Assembly: GCF_001712755.1 (NCBI RefSeq)
Contig: NZ_MDKC01000013.1
Coordinates: 186,001 to 250,000 of the forward strand
Length of the DNA: 64,000 bases
Origin: Gottfriedia luciferensis
Lineage (GTDB): Bacteria > Bacillota > Bacilli > Bacillales > Bacillaceae_G
Reading direction: 5' to 3'
The notes under the pieces were generated by a model, which was not told where the DNA came from, ran no database searches, and saw only the letters and a list, made by a program, of their open reading frames with translations. Shown one piece after another: positions 8,276 to 16,693 of this stretch. Each line of letters starts with the position of its first letter. Within the stretch, counting starts at the first letter, position 1. Both the position numbers and the translations under genes were made by a program.

Positions 8276-8842
8276 ATGAATGAAGAGTTAAAGTTAGTAG
8301 CCGGGCAAATAAAAACATTATTAAACGAGCTAAATGATCATGTAAGTTTTACAAGTGACCATGTTTTAGTCATTGGATGTAGCACTAGTGAGGTTAGTGG
8401 GCAAAGAATTGGAACTTCAGGAACAATAGAAGTAGCGGAAGTTTTATTTAATGAGATTAAGGCTTTTCAAGATGAAACAGGAGTACAATTAGCATTTCAA
8501 TGCTGTGAACATTTGAATAGAGCAATAGTTGTTCAAAGAAAGACGGCAAAAAGATTACAACTCGACGAGGTAACTGTGATACCAGTTCGTACCGCAGGAG
8601 GAGCACTTGCTTCATACGCATTTAGACATATACATGATGCTGTAATTGTTGAACACATTAAAGCGGATGCAGGAATTGATATTGGAGATACTTTAATCGG
8701 TATGCATTTAAAGCACGTAGCAGTTCCTTTAAGAACAAGTATTAAACAAGTTGGACAAGCTCATATAACGGCGGCAAAGACTCGTCCAAAGTTGATTGGT
8801 GGAGCACGTGCAGTTTACTCAATAGATGAAGACGTGAAATAA
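8276..8842 (+). CDS. ywlG: UPF0340/DUF436 family protein YwlG
   Basis: A 188-aa protein of the conserved YwlG family with no established function. Recognisable family segments are [20 protein letters not shown] near residue 30, [27 protein letters not shown] and GAHI-like [22 protein letters not shown] is 9 nt upstream. It lies between rpiB and glyA exactly as in B. subtilis. Confidence 0.9.
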   Translation: MNEELKLVAGQIKTLLNELNDHVSFTSDHVLVIGCSTSEVSGQRIGTSGTIEVAEVLFNEIKAFQDETGVQLAFQCCEHLNRAIVVQRKTAKRLQLDEVTVIPVRTAGGALASYAFRHIHDAVIVEHIKADAGIDIGDTLIGMHLKHVAVPLRTSIKQVGQAHITAAKTRPKLIGGARAVYSIDEDVK

Positions 8843-8944
8843 AGCGCTTTTTATTATAATAGAATAGTTAAATGTTAGTTTTTTGAAAGATATATCTTTC
8901 ATTTTTAATGCAAAACATGGTAAAATAGAAAGGAATTCGGTCGT

Positions 8945-8989
8945 TTTATCGAATAATATAGTAAATTTATACTAGTAATGTTCGTGTTT
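8945..8989. promoter_or_regulatory. Paired PurR-like boxes upstream of glyA
   Basis: A CGAA-centred box (TTTATCGAATAAT, 8945-8957) and an inverted box whose minus strand reads AAACACGAACATT (8977-8989). They match the B. subtilis PurBox AWWWCCGAACWWTN at 10/13 and 11/13. Counting the terminal N, the boxes are 17 nt apart, the spacing reported for PurR operators. glyA is a PurR target in B. subtilis. A TAAAAT -10 candidate lies upstream at 8921-8926. Confidence 0.6.
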
Positions 8990-9010
8990 TATAAAAAGGG
9001 GGATATAACT

Positions 9011-10252
9011 GTGGAAAATTTAAAAAAGCAAGATCCATCATTGTATGAGGCAATACAGTTAGAGTTAGGTAGACAACGTACTAAAATCGAGTTAATTGCT
9101 TCTGAAAACTTTGTTAGCGAAGCAGTAATGGAAGCCCAAGGTTCAGTATTAACAAATAAATATGCTGAAGGATATCCAAGTAAACGATACTATGGCGGAT
9201 GTGAATATGTAGATATCACAGAGAACATTGCAAGAGACCGTGCAAAAGAAATTTTCGGAGCAGAACACGTAAATGTTCAACCTCATTCAGGTGCTCAAGC
9301 GAATATGGCAGTTTATTTCACTATTTTAAAACATGGTGATACAGTATTAGGTATGAATTTATCACATGGTGGTCATTTAACTCACGGAAGTCCAGTAAAC
9401 TTCAGTGGGGTACAATATAACTTCGTTGAGTATGGAGTAGATCCAGAAACTCAAGTTATCAACTATGAAGATGTACTAGAAAAGGCTAAAGCACATAAGC
9501 CTAAATTAATTGTAGCTGGTGCAAGTGCTTATCCAAGAGCAATTGACTTTAAAAAATTCAGAGAAATTGCAGATGAAGTTGGAGCTTACTTAATGGTTGA
9601 TATGGCACATATCGCTGGTTTAGTCGCAACAGGCCTTCATCAGAATCCAGTTCCATATGCTGATTTTGTTACAACAACTACTCATAAAACATTACGTGGA
9701 CCACGTGGTGGTATGATTTTATGTAAAGAAGAATTTGCAAAAGCGATTGATAAATCAATCTTCCCTGGAATTCAAGGTGGACCATTAATGCACGTAATTG
9801 CAGCAAAAGCTGTAGCATTTGGAGAAGCATTACAAGAAGATTTTAAAAAGTATGCACAAGCGATCATTGATAACGCTGCTCGTTTAGCAGAAGCTTTAAA
9901 ATCTCACGGCTTAAATTTAGTATCTGGTGGCACAGATAATCACTTAATTTTAATTGACGTACGTTCATTAGAATTAACTGGTAAAGTCGCTGAGCATGTA
10001 TTAGATGAAGTTGGTATTACATGTAACAAAAATACAATTCCATTTGATCCAGCAAGTCCGTTTGTAACAAGTGGTATCCGTATCGGTACTGCTGCTGTAA
10101 CTTCAAGAGGATTTACTTTAGAAGATATGGATGAAATTGCATCAATTATTGCTGAAACATTAAAAAACCACGAAAATCAAGAAGTACTAGAAGCATCTCG
10201 TAATCGAGTTAATGCTTTATCAAGCAAATACGAATTATATCCTACGTTTTAA
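9011..10252 (+). CDS. glyA: Serine hydroxymethyltransferase
   Basis: PLP enzyme that converts serine and tetrahydrofolate to glycine and 5,10-methylene-THF. The start is GTG 9011, with AAGGGGG (8996-9002) as SD. This gives 413 aa, close to the B. subtilis enzyme, whereas an ATG at 8978 adds 11 unlikely residues that would span the PurR-like box. The PLP lysine is in [14 protein letters not shown] near residue 226. [13 protein letters not shown] and [11 protein letters not shown] are typical of the fold. Confidence 0.97.
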   Translation: MENLKKQDPSLYEAIQLELGRQRTKIELIASENFVSEAVMEAQGSVLTNKYAEGYPSKRYYGGCEYVDITENIARDRAKEIFGAEHVNVQPHSGAQANMAVYFTILKHGDTVLGMNLSHGGHLTHGSPVNFSGVQYNFVEYGVDPETQVINYEDVLEKAKAHKPKLIVAGASAYPRAIDFKKFREIADEVGAYLMVDMAHIAGLVATGLHQNPVPYADFVTTTTHKTLRGPRGGMILCKEEFAKAIDKSIFPGIQGGPLMHVIAAKAVAFGEALQEDFKKYAQAIIDNAARLAEALKSHGLNLVSGGTDNHLILIDVRSLELTGKVAEHVLDEVGITCNKNTIPFDPASPFVTSGIRIGTAAVTSRGFTLEDMDEIASIIAETLKNHENQEVLEASRNRVNALSSKYELYPTF

Positions 10253-10269
10253 TAAATAAAGTATAAACT

Positions 10270-10336
10270 AAGCTATCTTTAGAACTGTATTTTCAACATT
10301 GAAGGTGCAGTAATACTAAAGATAGCTTTATTTTTA
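10270..10336 (+). terminator. Terminator after glyA
   Basis: AAGCTATCTTTAG (10270-10282) pairs perfectly with CTAAAGATAGCTT (10316-10328), followed by TATTTTT. The loop is about 33 nt. Confidence 0.75.
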
Positions 10337-10345
10337 TAAAAAATT

Positions 10346-10419
10346 TGTGATGAAATTCACAAAAAGTTCATATAAACTTGTGAATAATTTCACATTTACT
10401 ATTTGAAATAGAGTACAAT
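10346..10419 (+). promoter_or_regulatory. Two Fnr-type boxes and promoter of the DoxX gene
   Basis: TGTGATGAAATTCACA (10346-10361) and TGTGAATAATTTCACA (10379-10394) both match the Bacillus Fnr/Crp site TGTGA-N6-TCACA perfectly; their centres are 33 bp apart. A -10 TACAAT lies at 10414-10419 with no good -35. The downstream box is centred about 40 bp before the expected start (near 10426), the class II activator position. Confidence 0.7.
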
Positions 10420-10468
10420 AATTCATGTAAACAGCAATTAAAAATTATCCAAACGGAGGCAAAAAATT

Positions 10469-10987
10469 ATGTTTATTAATTTTTTAAGAACTAATAAAAT
10501 TGCATCTGGTTTCTTAACTATTATTCGTCTTTATTTAGGTTATGAGTGGATCCATGCAGGTTGGGGTAAGTTATCAACTGGCGGATTCGATGCTTCAGGA
10601 TTTTTAGGATTTGCAGTTAAAAGTGCCTCAGGTGAACATCCAGCAGTTCAGGGCTGGTGGGCTGACTTCCTTACAAACTTTGCAATACCAAACATCGATT
10701 TATTTAACTTTTTAGTACCTATTGGAGAATTCGCAATCGGACTTGGACTTATTCTTGGATGTTTTACAAAAACAGCAATGTTCTTTGGTTTAATGATGAA
10801 CTTCGCATTTATGTTTAGTGGTACAACTAGCACGAATCCACAAATGGTCTTATTAGGAATCTTTATAATCATTGCTGGTTCAAATGCAGGACGTATCGGA
10901 TTAGATCATTATATTAGCAAGTTTACTAATAGAAAAACTTTTTTCACTCCAAAAGGATCAGACAATAATTTCAGTAAAGCATCTTAA
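10469..10987 (+). CDS. DoxX family membrane protein
   Basis: A 172-aa integral membrane protein of the DoxX-like family with four hydrophobic segments (about residues 15-35, 75-95, 100-120, 125-140). It has RLYLGYEWIHAGWGKL near the N-terminus and PIGEFAIGLGLILG in the middle. DoxX relatives are linked to quinone/thiosulfate redox or to carotenoid-type pathways, but function here is unknown. SD ACGGAGG is 8-9 nt upstream. The Fnr-type boxes suggest oxygen-responsive expression. Confidence 0.85.
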   Translation: MFINFLRTNKIASGFLTIIRLYLGYEWIHAGWGKLSTGGFDASGFLGFAVKSASGEHPAVQGWWADFLTNFAIPNIDLFNFLVPIGEFAIGLGLILGCFTKTAMFFGLMMNFAFMFSGTTSTNPQMVLLGIFIIIAGSNAGRIGLDHYISKFTNRKTFFTPKGSDNNFSKAS

Positions 10988-10993
10988 CTATAC

Positions 10994-11029
10994 CACCAAA
11001 GAGGGAACCAATTGGTTCTCTCTTTGGTG
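10994..11029. terminator. Perfect hairpin after the DoxX gene
   Basis: CACCAAAGAG-G-GAACC / GGTTC-T-CTCTTTGGTG forms a long stem with a very short loop. There is no T run, so it may act in mRNA stabilisation as much as in termination. Confidence 0.55.
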
Positions 11030-11035
11030 TGTAAG

Positions 11036-11081
11036 AGAAAAACTTCTCTGACTTATAATAATGAGGAAGAGGAGTTTTTCT
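11036..11081 (+). terminator. Second hairpin upstream of upp
   Basis: AGAAAAACTTCTC (11036-11048) pairs with GAGGAGTTTTTCT (11069-11081); the T run is within the stem. The remaining gap to upp (11082-11259) has no ORF. It holds a short hairpin TATTCTT..AAGAATA just before the upp SD region. Confidence 0.5.
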
Positions 11082-11259
11082 AATCAAAATGGGTCAAAAT
11101 AGCAAGTAGATTAGTAAAAAAAGGAAATATCGAGCTTTGTATGTAAAAAGATCTAAATTTATTCAAAGTGATTGTATGAAGTGGCTTGAATTATTTAACC
11201 GCTTTCGGTATTCTTTTTAAGAATAATAAATTACTAAGTATTTGCAAGGAGCGATAAAA

Positions 11260-11889
11260 GTGAGTAAAGTATACGTTTTTGATCATCCGTTAATTCAGCA
11301 TAAAGTTTCTTTAATTCGTAAAAAAGACACTGGAACAAAAGAATTTCGTGCACTAGTTGATGAGGTTGCAGGTTTAATGGCATTTGAAATCACACGCGAT
11401 CTACCACTACAAGAAGTGGAAATCGAAACGCCAGTAGCAATTGCAAAGTCGAAAGTTATTGCTGGTAAAAAATTAGGGATTGTACCAATTTTACGTGCAG
11501 GTTTAGGGATGGTTGATGGCTTCCTTCAATTAGTCCCAGCAGCTAAAGTTGGACATGTTGGATTATACCGCGATCCAGAAACATTAAAACCGGTTGAATA
11601 TTATGTTAAACTTCCTACGGATGTAGAAGAGCGTGATTTCATTGTAATTGATCCAATGCTTGCGACAGGTGGATCAGCAGTTGAAGCGATTAACTCTTTA
11701 AAAACACGAGGTGCTAAAAATATTAAGTTTATGTGCTTAATAGCAGCTCCAGAAGGTGTTGAAGTTTTACAAAAAGCACACCCAGATGTTGATATTTACA
11801 TAGCTGCCCTTGATGAAAAATTAAACGATCATGGTTATATTGTTCCTGGTCTTGGTGACGCTGGAGATCGTTTATTCGGTACAAAGTAA
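11260..11889 (+). CDS. upp: Uracil phosphoribosyltransferase
   Basis: Salvages uracil with PRPP to UMP. GTG 11260 is the start: AAGGAG (11246-11251) lies 8 nt upstream and the product is 209 aa, as in B. subtilis. [28 protein letters not shown], the PRPP loop [14 protein letters not shown] and [12 protein letters not shown] are diagnostic. It precedes deoR and the pyrimidine deoxynucleoside genes, so nucleobase salvage genes are grouped here. Confidence 0.97.
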   Translation: MSKVYVFDHPLIQHKVSLIRKKDTGTKEFRALVDEVAGLMAFEITRDLPLQEVEIETPVAIAKSKVIAGKKLGIVPILRAGLGMVDGFLQLVPAAKVGHVGLYRDPETLKPVEYYVKLPTDVEERDFIVIDPMLATGGSAVEAINSLKTRGAKNIKFMCLIAAPEGVEVLQKAHPDVDIYIAALDEKLNDHGYIVPGLGDAGDRLFGTK

Positions 11890-11898
11890 TTACATTTT

Positions 11899-11930
11899 TA
11901 AAGCTTTCCTAGCATAGGAGAGCTTTTTTT
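11899..11930 (+). terminator. Terminator after upp
   Basis: AAAGCTTTCCTA pairs with TAGGAGAGCTTT, then T7. Confidence 0.85.
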
Positions 11931-12001
11931 ATTTAAAAGGGGTATAATAATTAAAAATTTGAACGTGAAATAAGGATTGGCAAGTTAAAGGGGATTAGGG
12001 A

Positions 12002-12943
12002 ATGTCACTTGAAAAACAAAGGTTAATAATTGATGCAGCAAGACTATACTATGATTCTGACTTTAGTCAACAAGAGATAGCGACACAATTAGGAATCTCT
12101 CGTCCAACTGTATCTAGATTACTTCAACAAGCTAAGGAATTAGGATATGTACGCATTGAAATTATTGACCCCCTAGAAGGAAATCAAGATTTAGCCCGAG
12201 AGTTGAAGAAGAAATATAATTTACAATCTGTTGAAGTTTGCTATTCACCTATTGATGACTACAATGAAGTTTTGCAAACAATTACTAAAAAAGCTGCGGA
12301 TGTGTTAGTAGATTTAGTCCATGATGGTGACGTTGTAGGGGTAACTTGGGGAACAACGATGTATCATATTGCAACGAAGTTAAGCAATAAACAAGTAAAG
12401 GGTGTAGAAGTAATACAGCTAAACGGTGGAGTAAGTTACTCTAAAACGAATACTTATGCATCTGAAACGGTAAATTTGTTTGCCGAAGCATTTAACACCG
12501 TTCCAAGATATTTACCACTACCGGTTATATTTGATAATCCACAAGTAAAACAAATGGTCGAGGAAGATCGCCATATTGGTCGACTAATCGCTTTGGGAAA
12601 ACAATCTAATGTCGCAATTTTTACCGTAGGAACTGTTAAAAAAGATGCCCTGTTATTTAAAGTTGGCTACTTAAACGAGAAGGAAGAGACGGATTTACAA
12701 ACATTTGCAGTTGGAGACATATGCTCACGTTTTTTTGATAAAGAAGGAAATATTTATTCTGAACTTCTTGATCGACGTACGATTGGAATTGAGTTAGATG
12801 AACTAAGAAGTAAAGAAAAGTCAATTTTAGTTGCTGGTGGAGAAAGAAAAATAAACGCTATTCATGGTGCTTTAATGGGTAAATATGCAAACATACTAAT
12901 AACCGATCAATTTACTGCAAAAAGATTACTAGAACAGGAATAA
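12002..12943 (+). CDS. deoR: Deoxyribonucleoside regulator DeoR (SorC family)
   Basis: Repressor of deoxyribonucleoside catabolism that responds to deoxyribose-5-phosphate in B. subtilis. It is 313 aa. The N-terminal HTH is SQQEIATQLGISRPTVSRLLQQA (residues 22-44 region). A SorC sugar-phosphate-binding domain follows (GVTWGTTMYHIA, RYLPLPVIFDN, VGDICSRFFD, ILVAGGERK). The next genes, deoC, cdd and nupC, are its expected targets, and a DeoR-like operator precedes deoC. Confidence 0.95.
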   Translation: MSLEKQRLIIDAARLYYDSDFSQQEIATQLGISRPTVSRLLQQAKELGYVRIEIIDPLEGNQDLARELKKKYNLQSVEVCYSPIDDYNEVLQTITKKAADVLVDLVHDGDVVGVTWGTTMYHIATKLSNKQVKGVEVIQLNGGVSYSKTNTYASETVNLFAEAFNTVPRYLPLPVIFDNPQVKQMVEEDRHIGRLIALGKQSNVAIFTVGTVKKDALLFKVGYLNEKEETDLQTFAVGDICSRFFDKEGNIYSELLDRRTIGIELDELRSKEKSILVAGGERKINAIHGALMGKYANILITDQFTAKRLLEQE

Positions 12944-13058
12944 GCAAGGGAGAGATTAAGTAACTAAAAGAATTTGTTCTTTTCCTATGTCATGTTCCCT
13001 ACTAGTCAGCTTTTAAAAAATAGTAGTGACCCTTGAAATTGGATATTTTTACAATTAA

Positions 13059-13112
13059 AAAAGAGGTGTCTTTTGTGTCAGTTAATCTGACTTATGAGAC
13101 AACCTCTCTTCT
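13059..13112. terminator. Imperfect hairpin between deoR and deoC
   Basis: AAGAGGTGTCTTTTGTGTCAG pairs imperfectly with CTGACTTATGAGACAACCTCT. The longer T run is on the minus strand although no minus-strand gene is near. The TGTCT..AGACA core resembles the terminator at 53151-53178. The rest of the 12944-13256 gap holds the deoC promoter and operator. Confidence 0.5.
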
Positions 13113-13133
13113 ATTTAATAGGTAAAATTATCC

Positions 13134-13185
13134 TTGAACATAAGTTCAATTAGTGTTTTACAAAATTTCATAGCGATGTTATAGT
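13134..13185 (+). promoter_or_regulatory. DeoR-like operator and promoter of deoC
   Basis: The palindrome TTGAAC-ATAA-GTTCAA occupies 13134-13149. The sigma-A promoter TTTACA (13157-13162), N17, TATAGT (13180-13185) follows. The start is near 13192, which places the palindrome at about -58 to -43. An additional CAAAATTTCAT half-like repeat lies between -35 and -10. This reproduces the layout described for B. subtilis DeoR at the dra promoter. Confidence 0.7.
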
Positions 13186-13256
13186 ATAGACATATTCAAA
13201 GTAACTTAGTAAATAAACATTTTTTTATACTAAAACCATTAAGGGAGCGACTATAT

Positions 13257-13922
13257 ATGAATTACGCAAAATTAGTAGACCACACATTATTACGAGCTGA
13301 CGCAAAAAGAGAAGAAATTGCAAAACTAGCTGAGGAAGCAAAAGAATTTAGCTTTGCATCAGTTTGTATCAATCCTACTTGGGTTTCTTATGCAAGTGAA
13401 TTATTAAAGGATTCTTCTGTAAAGGTTTGTACGGTAATTGGTTTTCCTCTAGGAGCAAACACTCCTGAAGTAAAAGCATTTGAAACGACAAACGCAATTG
13501 AAAATGGTGCCGAGGAAGTTGATATGGTTATCAATATTTCTGCATTAAAAGAAAAAAATGACGAATTAGTTGAAAGAGATGTACGAGCAGTTGTTGAAGC
13601 TGCTAAAGGCAAAGCTTTAGTAAAAGTAATAATTGAGACTTGTCTTTTAACTGACGAAGAAAAAGTTAGAGCGTGTGAATTATCAGTTAAAGCTGGTGCT
13701 GACTTTGTAAAAACATCAACAGGATTCTCAACTGGTGGAGCAACAGCAGAAGACGTTGCATTAATGCGTAAAACTGTTGGAGAAAACGTAGGCGTTAAAG
13801 CTTCTGGCGGTGTTCGTAACTTAAAAGACGTAGAAAATGTAGTAGCTGCTGGTGCAAACCGTATCGGAACAAGTTCAGGTGTTAAACTCGTTCAAGGTGA
13901 AGAAGCAAACACAGCTTATTAA
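13257..13922 (+). CDS. deoC: Deoxyribose-phosphate aldolase
   Basis: Class I aldolase splitting 2-deoxyribose-5-phosphate into glyceraldehyde-3-phosphate and acetaldehyde. It is 221 aa. The Schiff-base lysine is in [15 protein letters not shown] near residue 152. [10 protein letters not shown] and [10 protein letters not shown] are also conserved. SD AAGGGAG lies upstream. It is the first structural gene of the deo group (B. subtilis dra). Confidence 0.96.
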   Translation: MNYAKLVDHTLLRADAKREEIAKLAEEAKEFSFASVCINPTWVSYASELLKDSSVKVCTVIGFPLGANTPEVKAFETTNAIENGAEEVDMVINISALKEKNDELVERDVRAVVEAAKGKALVKVIIETCLLTDEEKVRACELSVKAGADFVKTSTGFSTGGATAEDVALMRKTVGENVGVKASGGVRNLKDVENVVAAGANRIGTSSGVKLVQGEEANTAY

Positions 13923-13948
13923 TTTCAAAATAATTTTAAAATAAAAAA

Positions 13949-14020
13949 AAGTGAGTGAGTTATTGCTCTTTAGCTCTTACGTTGGTAATATGGTAAAGCG
14001 AAGACAAAACTCACACACTT
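13949..14020 (+). other. Long-loop hairpin between deoC and cdd
   Basis: AAGTGAGTGAGTT (13949-13961) pairs with AACTCACACACTT (14008-14020) with one mismatch, closing about 46 nt. No T run follows, so it is more likely an mRNA structural or processing element than a terminator. Confidence 0.4.
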
Positions 14021-14048
14021 TAATCAAGAATTACCTAACAATCGTTAA

Positions 14049-14465
<417 letters not shown>

Positions 14466-14531
14466 TCCTTGTCTGACATCTAACTTCTATATGATGTCAG
14501 ACATCCAACAAATAAAAAGTTGTGTTCGTTT

Positions 14532-14545
14532 TGAAAGCGCTTATA
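14532..14545 (+). promoter_or_regulatory. Catabolite-responsive element (cre) upstream of nupC
   Basis: TGAAAGCGCTTATA matches TGWAANCGNTNWCA at 13 of 14 positions. It lies 41-54 nt before the nupC start. The B. subtilis dra-nupC-pdp operon is under CcpA control, which supports it. Confidence 0.6.
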
Positions 14546-14585
14546 TTAATTAAAAATAAATTTATTGGATTTTCGGGGGAGAAAC

Positions 14586-15770
14586 ATGAAATATATTATA
14601 GCTCTTGTTGGATTACTAGTTGTTTTCGGTCTAGCATTCATCGCTAGTAGTGATCGTAAAAACATTAAATATCGTCCAGTTGTAATCATGGTCGTTATTC
14701 AAATCATTTTAGCGTTCTTATTATTAAATACAGAAGTAGGTTTAATTTTAATTAAAGGGATTTCTAACGGATTTGGAAAGTTATTAGAATACGCTGGTGA
14801 AGGTGTTAATTTCGTATTTGGTGGTATGGCAAATGAAGGTGCTTTCCCATTCTTCACAGGAGTATTATTACCAATCGTATTTATTTCTGCATTAATCGGT
14901 ATTTTACAATTCACAAAGATTTTACCGTTTTTTATTAAATACATTGGGTTAATCTTAAGCAAAATCAATGGTATGGGTAAATTAGAGTCTTACAATGCAG
15001 TAGCATCTGCAATTTTAGGACAATCTGAAGTATTTATTTCAGTAAAAAAACAATTAGGTCATTTACCAAAAAATCGTTTATATACTCTTTGTGCATCAGC
15101 AATGTCAACAGTATCTATGTCAATCGTAGGTGCATATATGACGATGGTTGAACCAAAATATGTAGTAACGGCAATTGTATTAAACTTATTTGGCGGATTT
15201 ATTATTTCTTCAATTATTAATCCTTACACTGTTACACCTGAAGAAGATATCTTAACGGTACAAGAAGAAGAAAAACAAACATTCTTCGAGATGCTTGGTG
15301 AGTATATTTTAGATGGTTTCAAAGTAGCAATCATCGTTGCAGCAATGTTAATCGGTTTTGTTGCATTAATTGGTGCAATTAATAATATTTTTGATATGAT
15401 TTTTGGAATCTCATTCCAAGGGATTTTAGGTTATGTTTTTGCTCCATTCGCTTTCATTATGGGTGTACCATTTAAAGAAGCGGTTGATGCAGGTAGTATT
15501 ATGGCAACAAAACTTGTTTCAAATGAGTTCGTTGCAATGATGGATTTAGCAAAACATGGTAAAGAGTTCTCAACTCGTACTTTAGGAATTGTGTCAGTTT
15601 TCCTTGTATCATTTGCTAACTTCTCATCAATTGGTATTATTGCAGGTGCGGTTAAAGGTTTACATGAGAAACAAGGTAATGTTGTCGCTCGTTTCGGTTT
15701 AAAATTATTATTTGGTGCAACATTAGTAAGTGTTTTAACGGCAATTATTGTAGGGATCGTTTTAAAATAA
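14586..15770 (+). CDS. nupC: Pyrimidine (deoxy)nucleoside transporter NupC (CNT family)
   Basis: Concentrative nucleoside importer driven by an ion gradient, 394 aa, with about ten membrane segments. Family marks include [33 protein letters not shown], and [22 protein letters not shown] 14586 follows TCGGGGGAG at good distance; an upstream ATG at 14565 is less likely. It completes the deoC-cdd-nupC group; a pdp gene is absent here. Confidence 0.94.
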   Translation: MKYIIALVGLLVVFGLAFIASSDRKNIKYRPVVIMVVIQIILAFLLLNTEVGLILIKGISNGFGKLLEYAGEGVNFVFGGMANEGAFPFFTGVLLPIVFISALIGILQFTKILPFFIKYIGLILSKINGMGKLESYNAVASAILGQSEVFISVKKQLGHLPKNRLYTLCASAMSTVSMSIVGAYMTMVEPKYVVTAIVLNLFGGFIISSIINPYTVTPEEDILTVQEEEKQTFFEMLGEYILDGFKVAIIVAAMLIGFVALIGAINNIFDMIFGISFQGILGYVFAPFAFIMGVPFKEAVDAGSIMATKLVSNEFVAMMDLAKHGKEFSTRTLGIVSVFLVSFANFSSIGIIAGAVKGLHEKQGNVVARFGLKLLFGATLVSVLTAIIVGIVLK

Positions 15771-15777
15771 TTTAATC

Positions 15778-15816
15778 CAAGCGTTTGACTTAGATCAGGC
15801 GCTTGTATTTTTTTTT
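15778..15816 (+). terminator. Terminator after nupC
   Basis: CAAGCGTTTGA pairs with TCAGGCGCTTG, followed by a T-rich tail. Confidence 0.85.
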
Positions 15817-15829
15817 CTAATCTTAAAGT

Positions 15830-15876
15830 AGGAGGGTTGGGTTAAAAAGTGAATTTTTAACAATTTTCTTTTTAAC
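15830..15876 (+). promoter_or_regulatory. Unusual translation-initiation leader of the AmiS/UreI gene
   Basis: A strong SD-like AGGAGGG (15830-15836) lies 48 nt before the only usable ATG (15885). Between them GTTAAAAA (15841-15848) can pair with either of two identical TTTTTAAC copies (15854-15861, 15869-15876). Pairing with the second copy leaves 12 nt between SD and ATG. A tiny in-frame GTG-AAT-TTT-TAA reading sits in the first hairpin loop. Role inferred only. Confidence 0.4.
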
Positions 15877-15884
15877 AAGTCACT

Positions 15885-16517
15885 ATGGGAGCTGTAGGTT
15901 TACTTTTATCTGGTGCAACTCTATTTTTAAATAGTCTTGTTTTATTAAATAAAGCGAATGCAAAAAGTGCAGCTTTATTAAACTTATTTGTTGGTACATT
16001 ACAAGTCCTTTTTCCTATCTACTTATTAATGCATTTAGGTGCTGGTAAGTGGGAATTATTTAATACGGCAAGTATTTTCTTTTTTGGTATTACTTATTTA
16101 TATAATGGATTTACAAATCTTAAAGGTTTTAATGGAACAGGCTTAGGCTGGTTCTCACTTTGGGTATCCATCATGTCTGTACTTTGGGCTTTCGTGAACT
16201 TCGCTATTATTCATGATGTTGTAAGTGGACTATTATGGGTTATGTGGGCATATTTATGGTATCTATTCTTTGCTGGCCTAGTATTAGGTAAGAAAATAGA
16301 ACGATACACTGGAATCGTTGCAATGATACAATCTTGGACTACAATTACTCTTCCTGCATTTTTTATGCTTTTAGGGATTTGGCAGGAGACGGTAATTTCA
16401 AATGCATGGATCGTAGTTTTAGGAGCTTCTATTTTGTATTTTGTCATACATGAGATTAAAGCGTATGTTACAAATAAAAGATTCCAGTTGTTTAACCAAC
16501 CTGAATTAAAAAATTAA
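15885..16517 (+). CDS. AmiS/UreI family channel (urea/amide transport)
   Basis: A 210-aa membrane protein with about six segments. It resembles the AmiS/UreI family at GAVGLLLSGATLFLNS, the KSAALLNLFVG segment after TM1, and FGITYLYNGFTNL near residue 75, with tryptophan-rich later helices. UreI passes urea; AmiS is tied to aliphatic amidases. No urease or amidase gene adjoins it, so the substrate is unclear. ATG 15885 is the only start possible because an in-frame stop lies 9 nt upstream, and it lacks a nearby SD. Confidence 0.8.
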   Translation: MGAVGLLLSGATLFLNSLVLLNKANAKSAALLNLFVGTLQVLFPIYLLMHLGAGKWELFNTASIFFFGITYLYNGFTNLKGFNGTGLGWFSLWVSIMSVLWAFVNFAIIHDVVSGLLWVMWAYLWYLFFAGLVLGKKIERYTGIVAMIQSWTTITLPAFFMLLGIWQETVISNAWIVVLGASILYFVIHEIKAYVTNKRFQLFNQPELKN

Positions 16518-16525
16518 TGATAATA

Positions 16526-16582
16526 AAAAAAGACTAACTTTTTAGGTAAGCTTAATGCTTTACCTAGAGTTAGTCTTTTTTT
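16526..16582 (+). terminator. Terminator after the AmiS/UreI gene
   Basis: AAAAAGACTAACT pairs with AGTTAGTCTTTTT, with inner TAGGTAAG..CTTTACCTA pairing. It reads as a terminator in both directions. Confidence 0.85.
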
Positions 16583-16693
16583 ATTTTTGAAAACTTTGTA
16601 GGTTCTAGAGAAAATTACCTTTTTATACATGAATGAACGATTAGTGAGAAAGCTAAAAAGAAAATATCTTATAAAAAGGAGAACCTGCATTGA

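Noticed and set aside
11197-11210. cre-like site before upp (TTTAACCGCTTTCG)
   Set aside because: Only 12 of 14 positions fit, it lacks the conserved TG and CA ends, and it lies in a weak hairpin.
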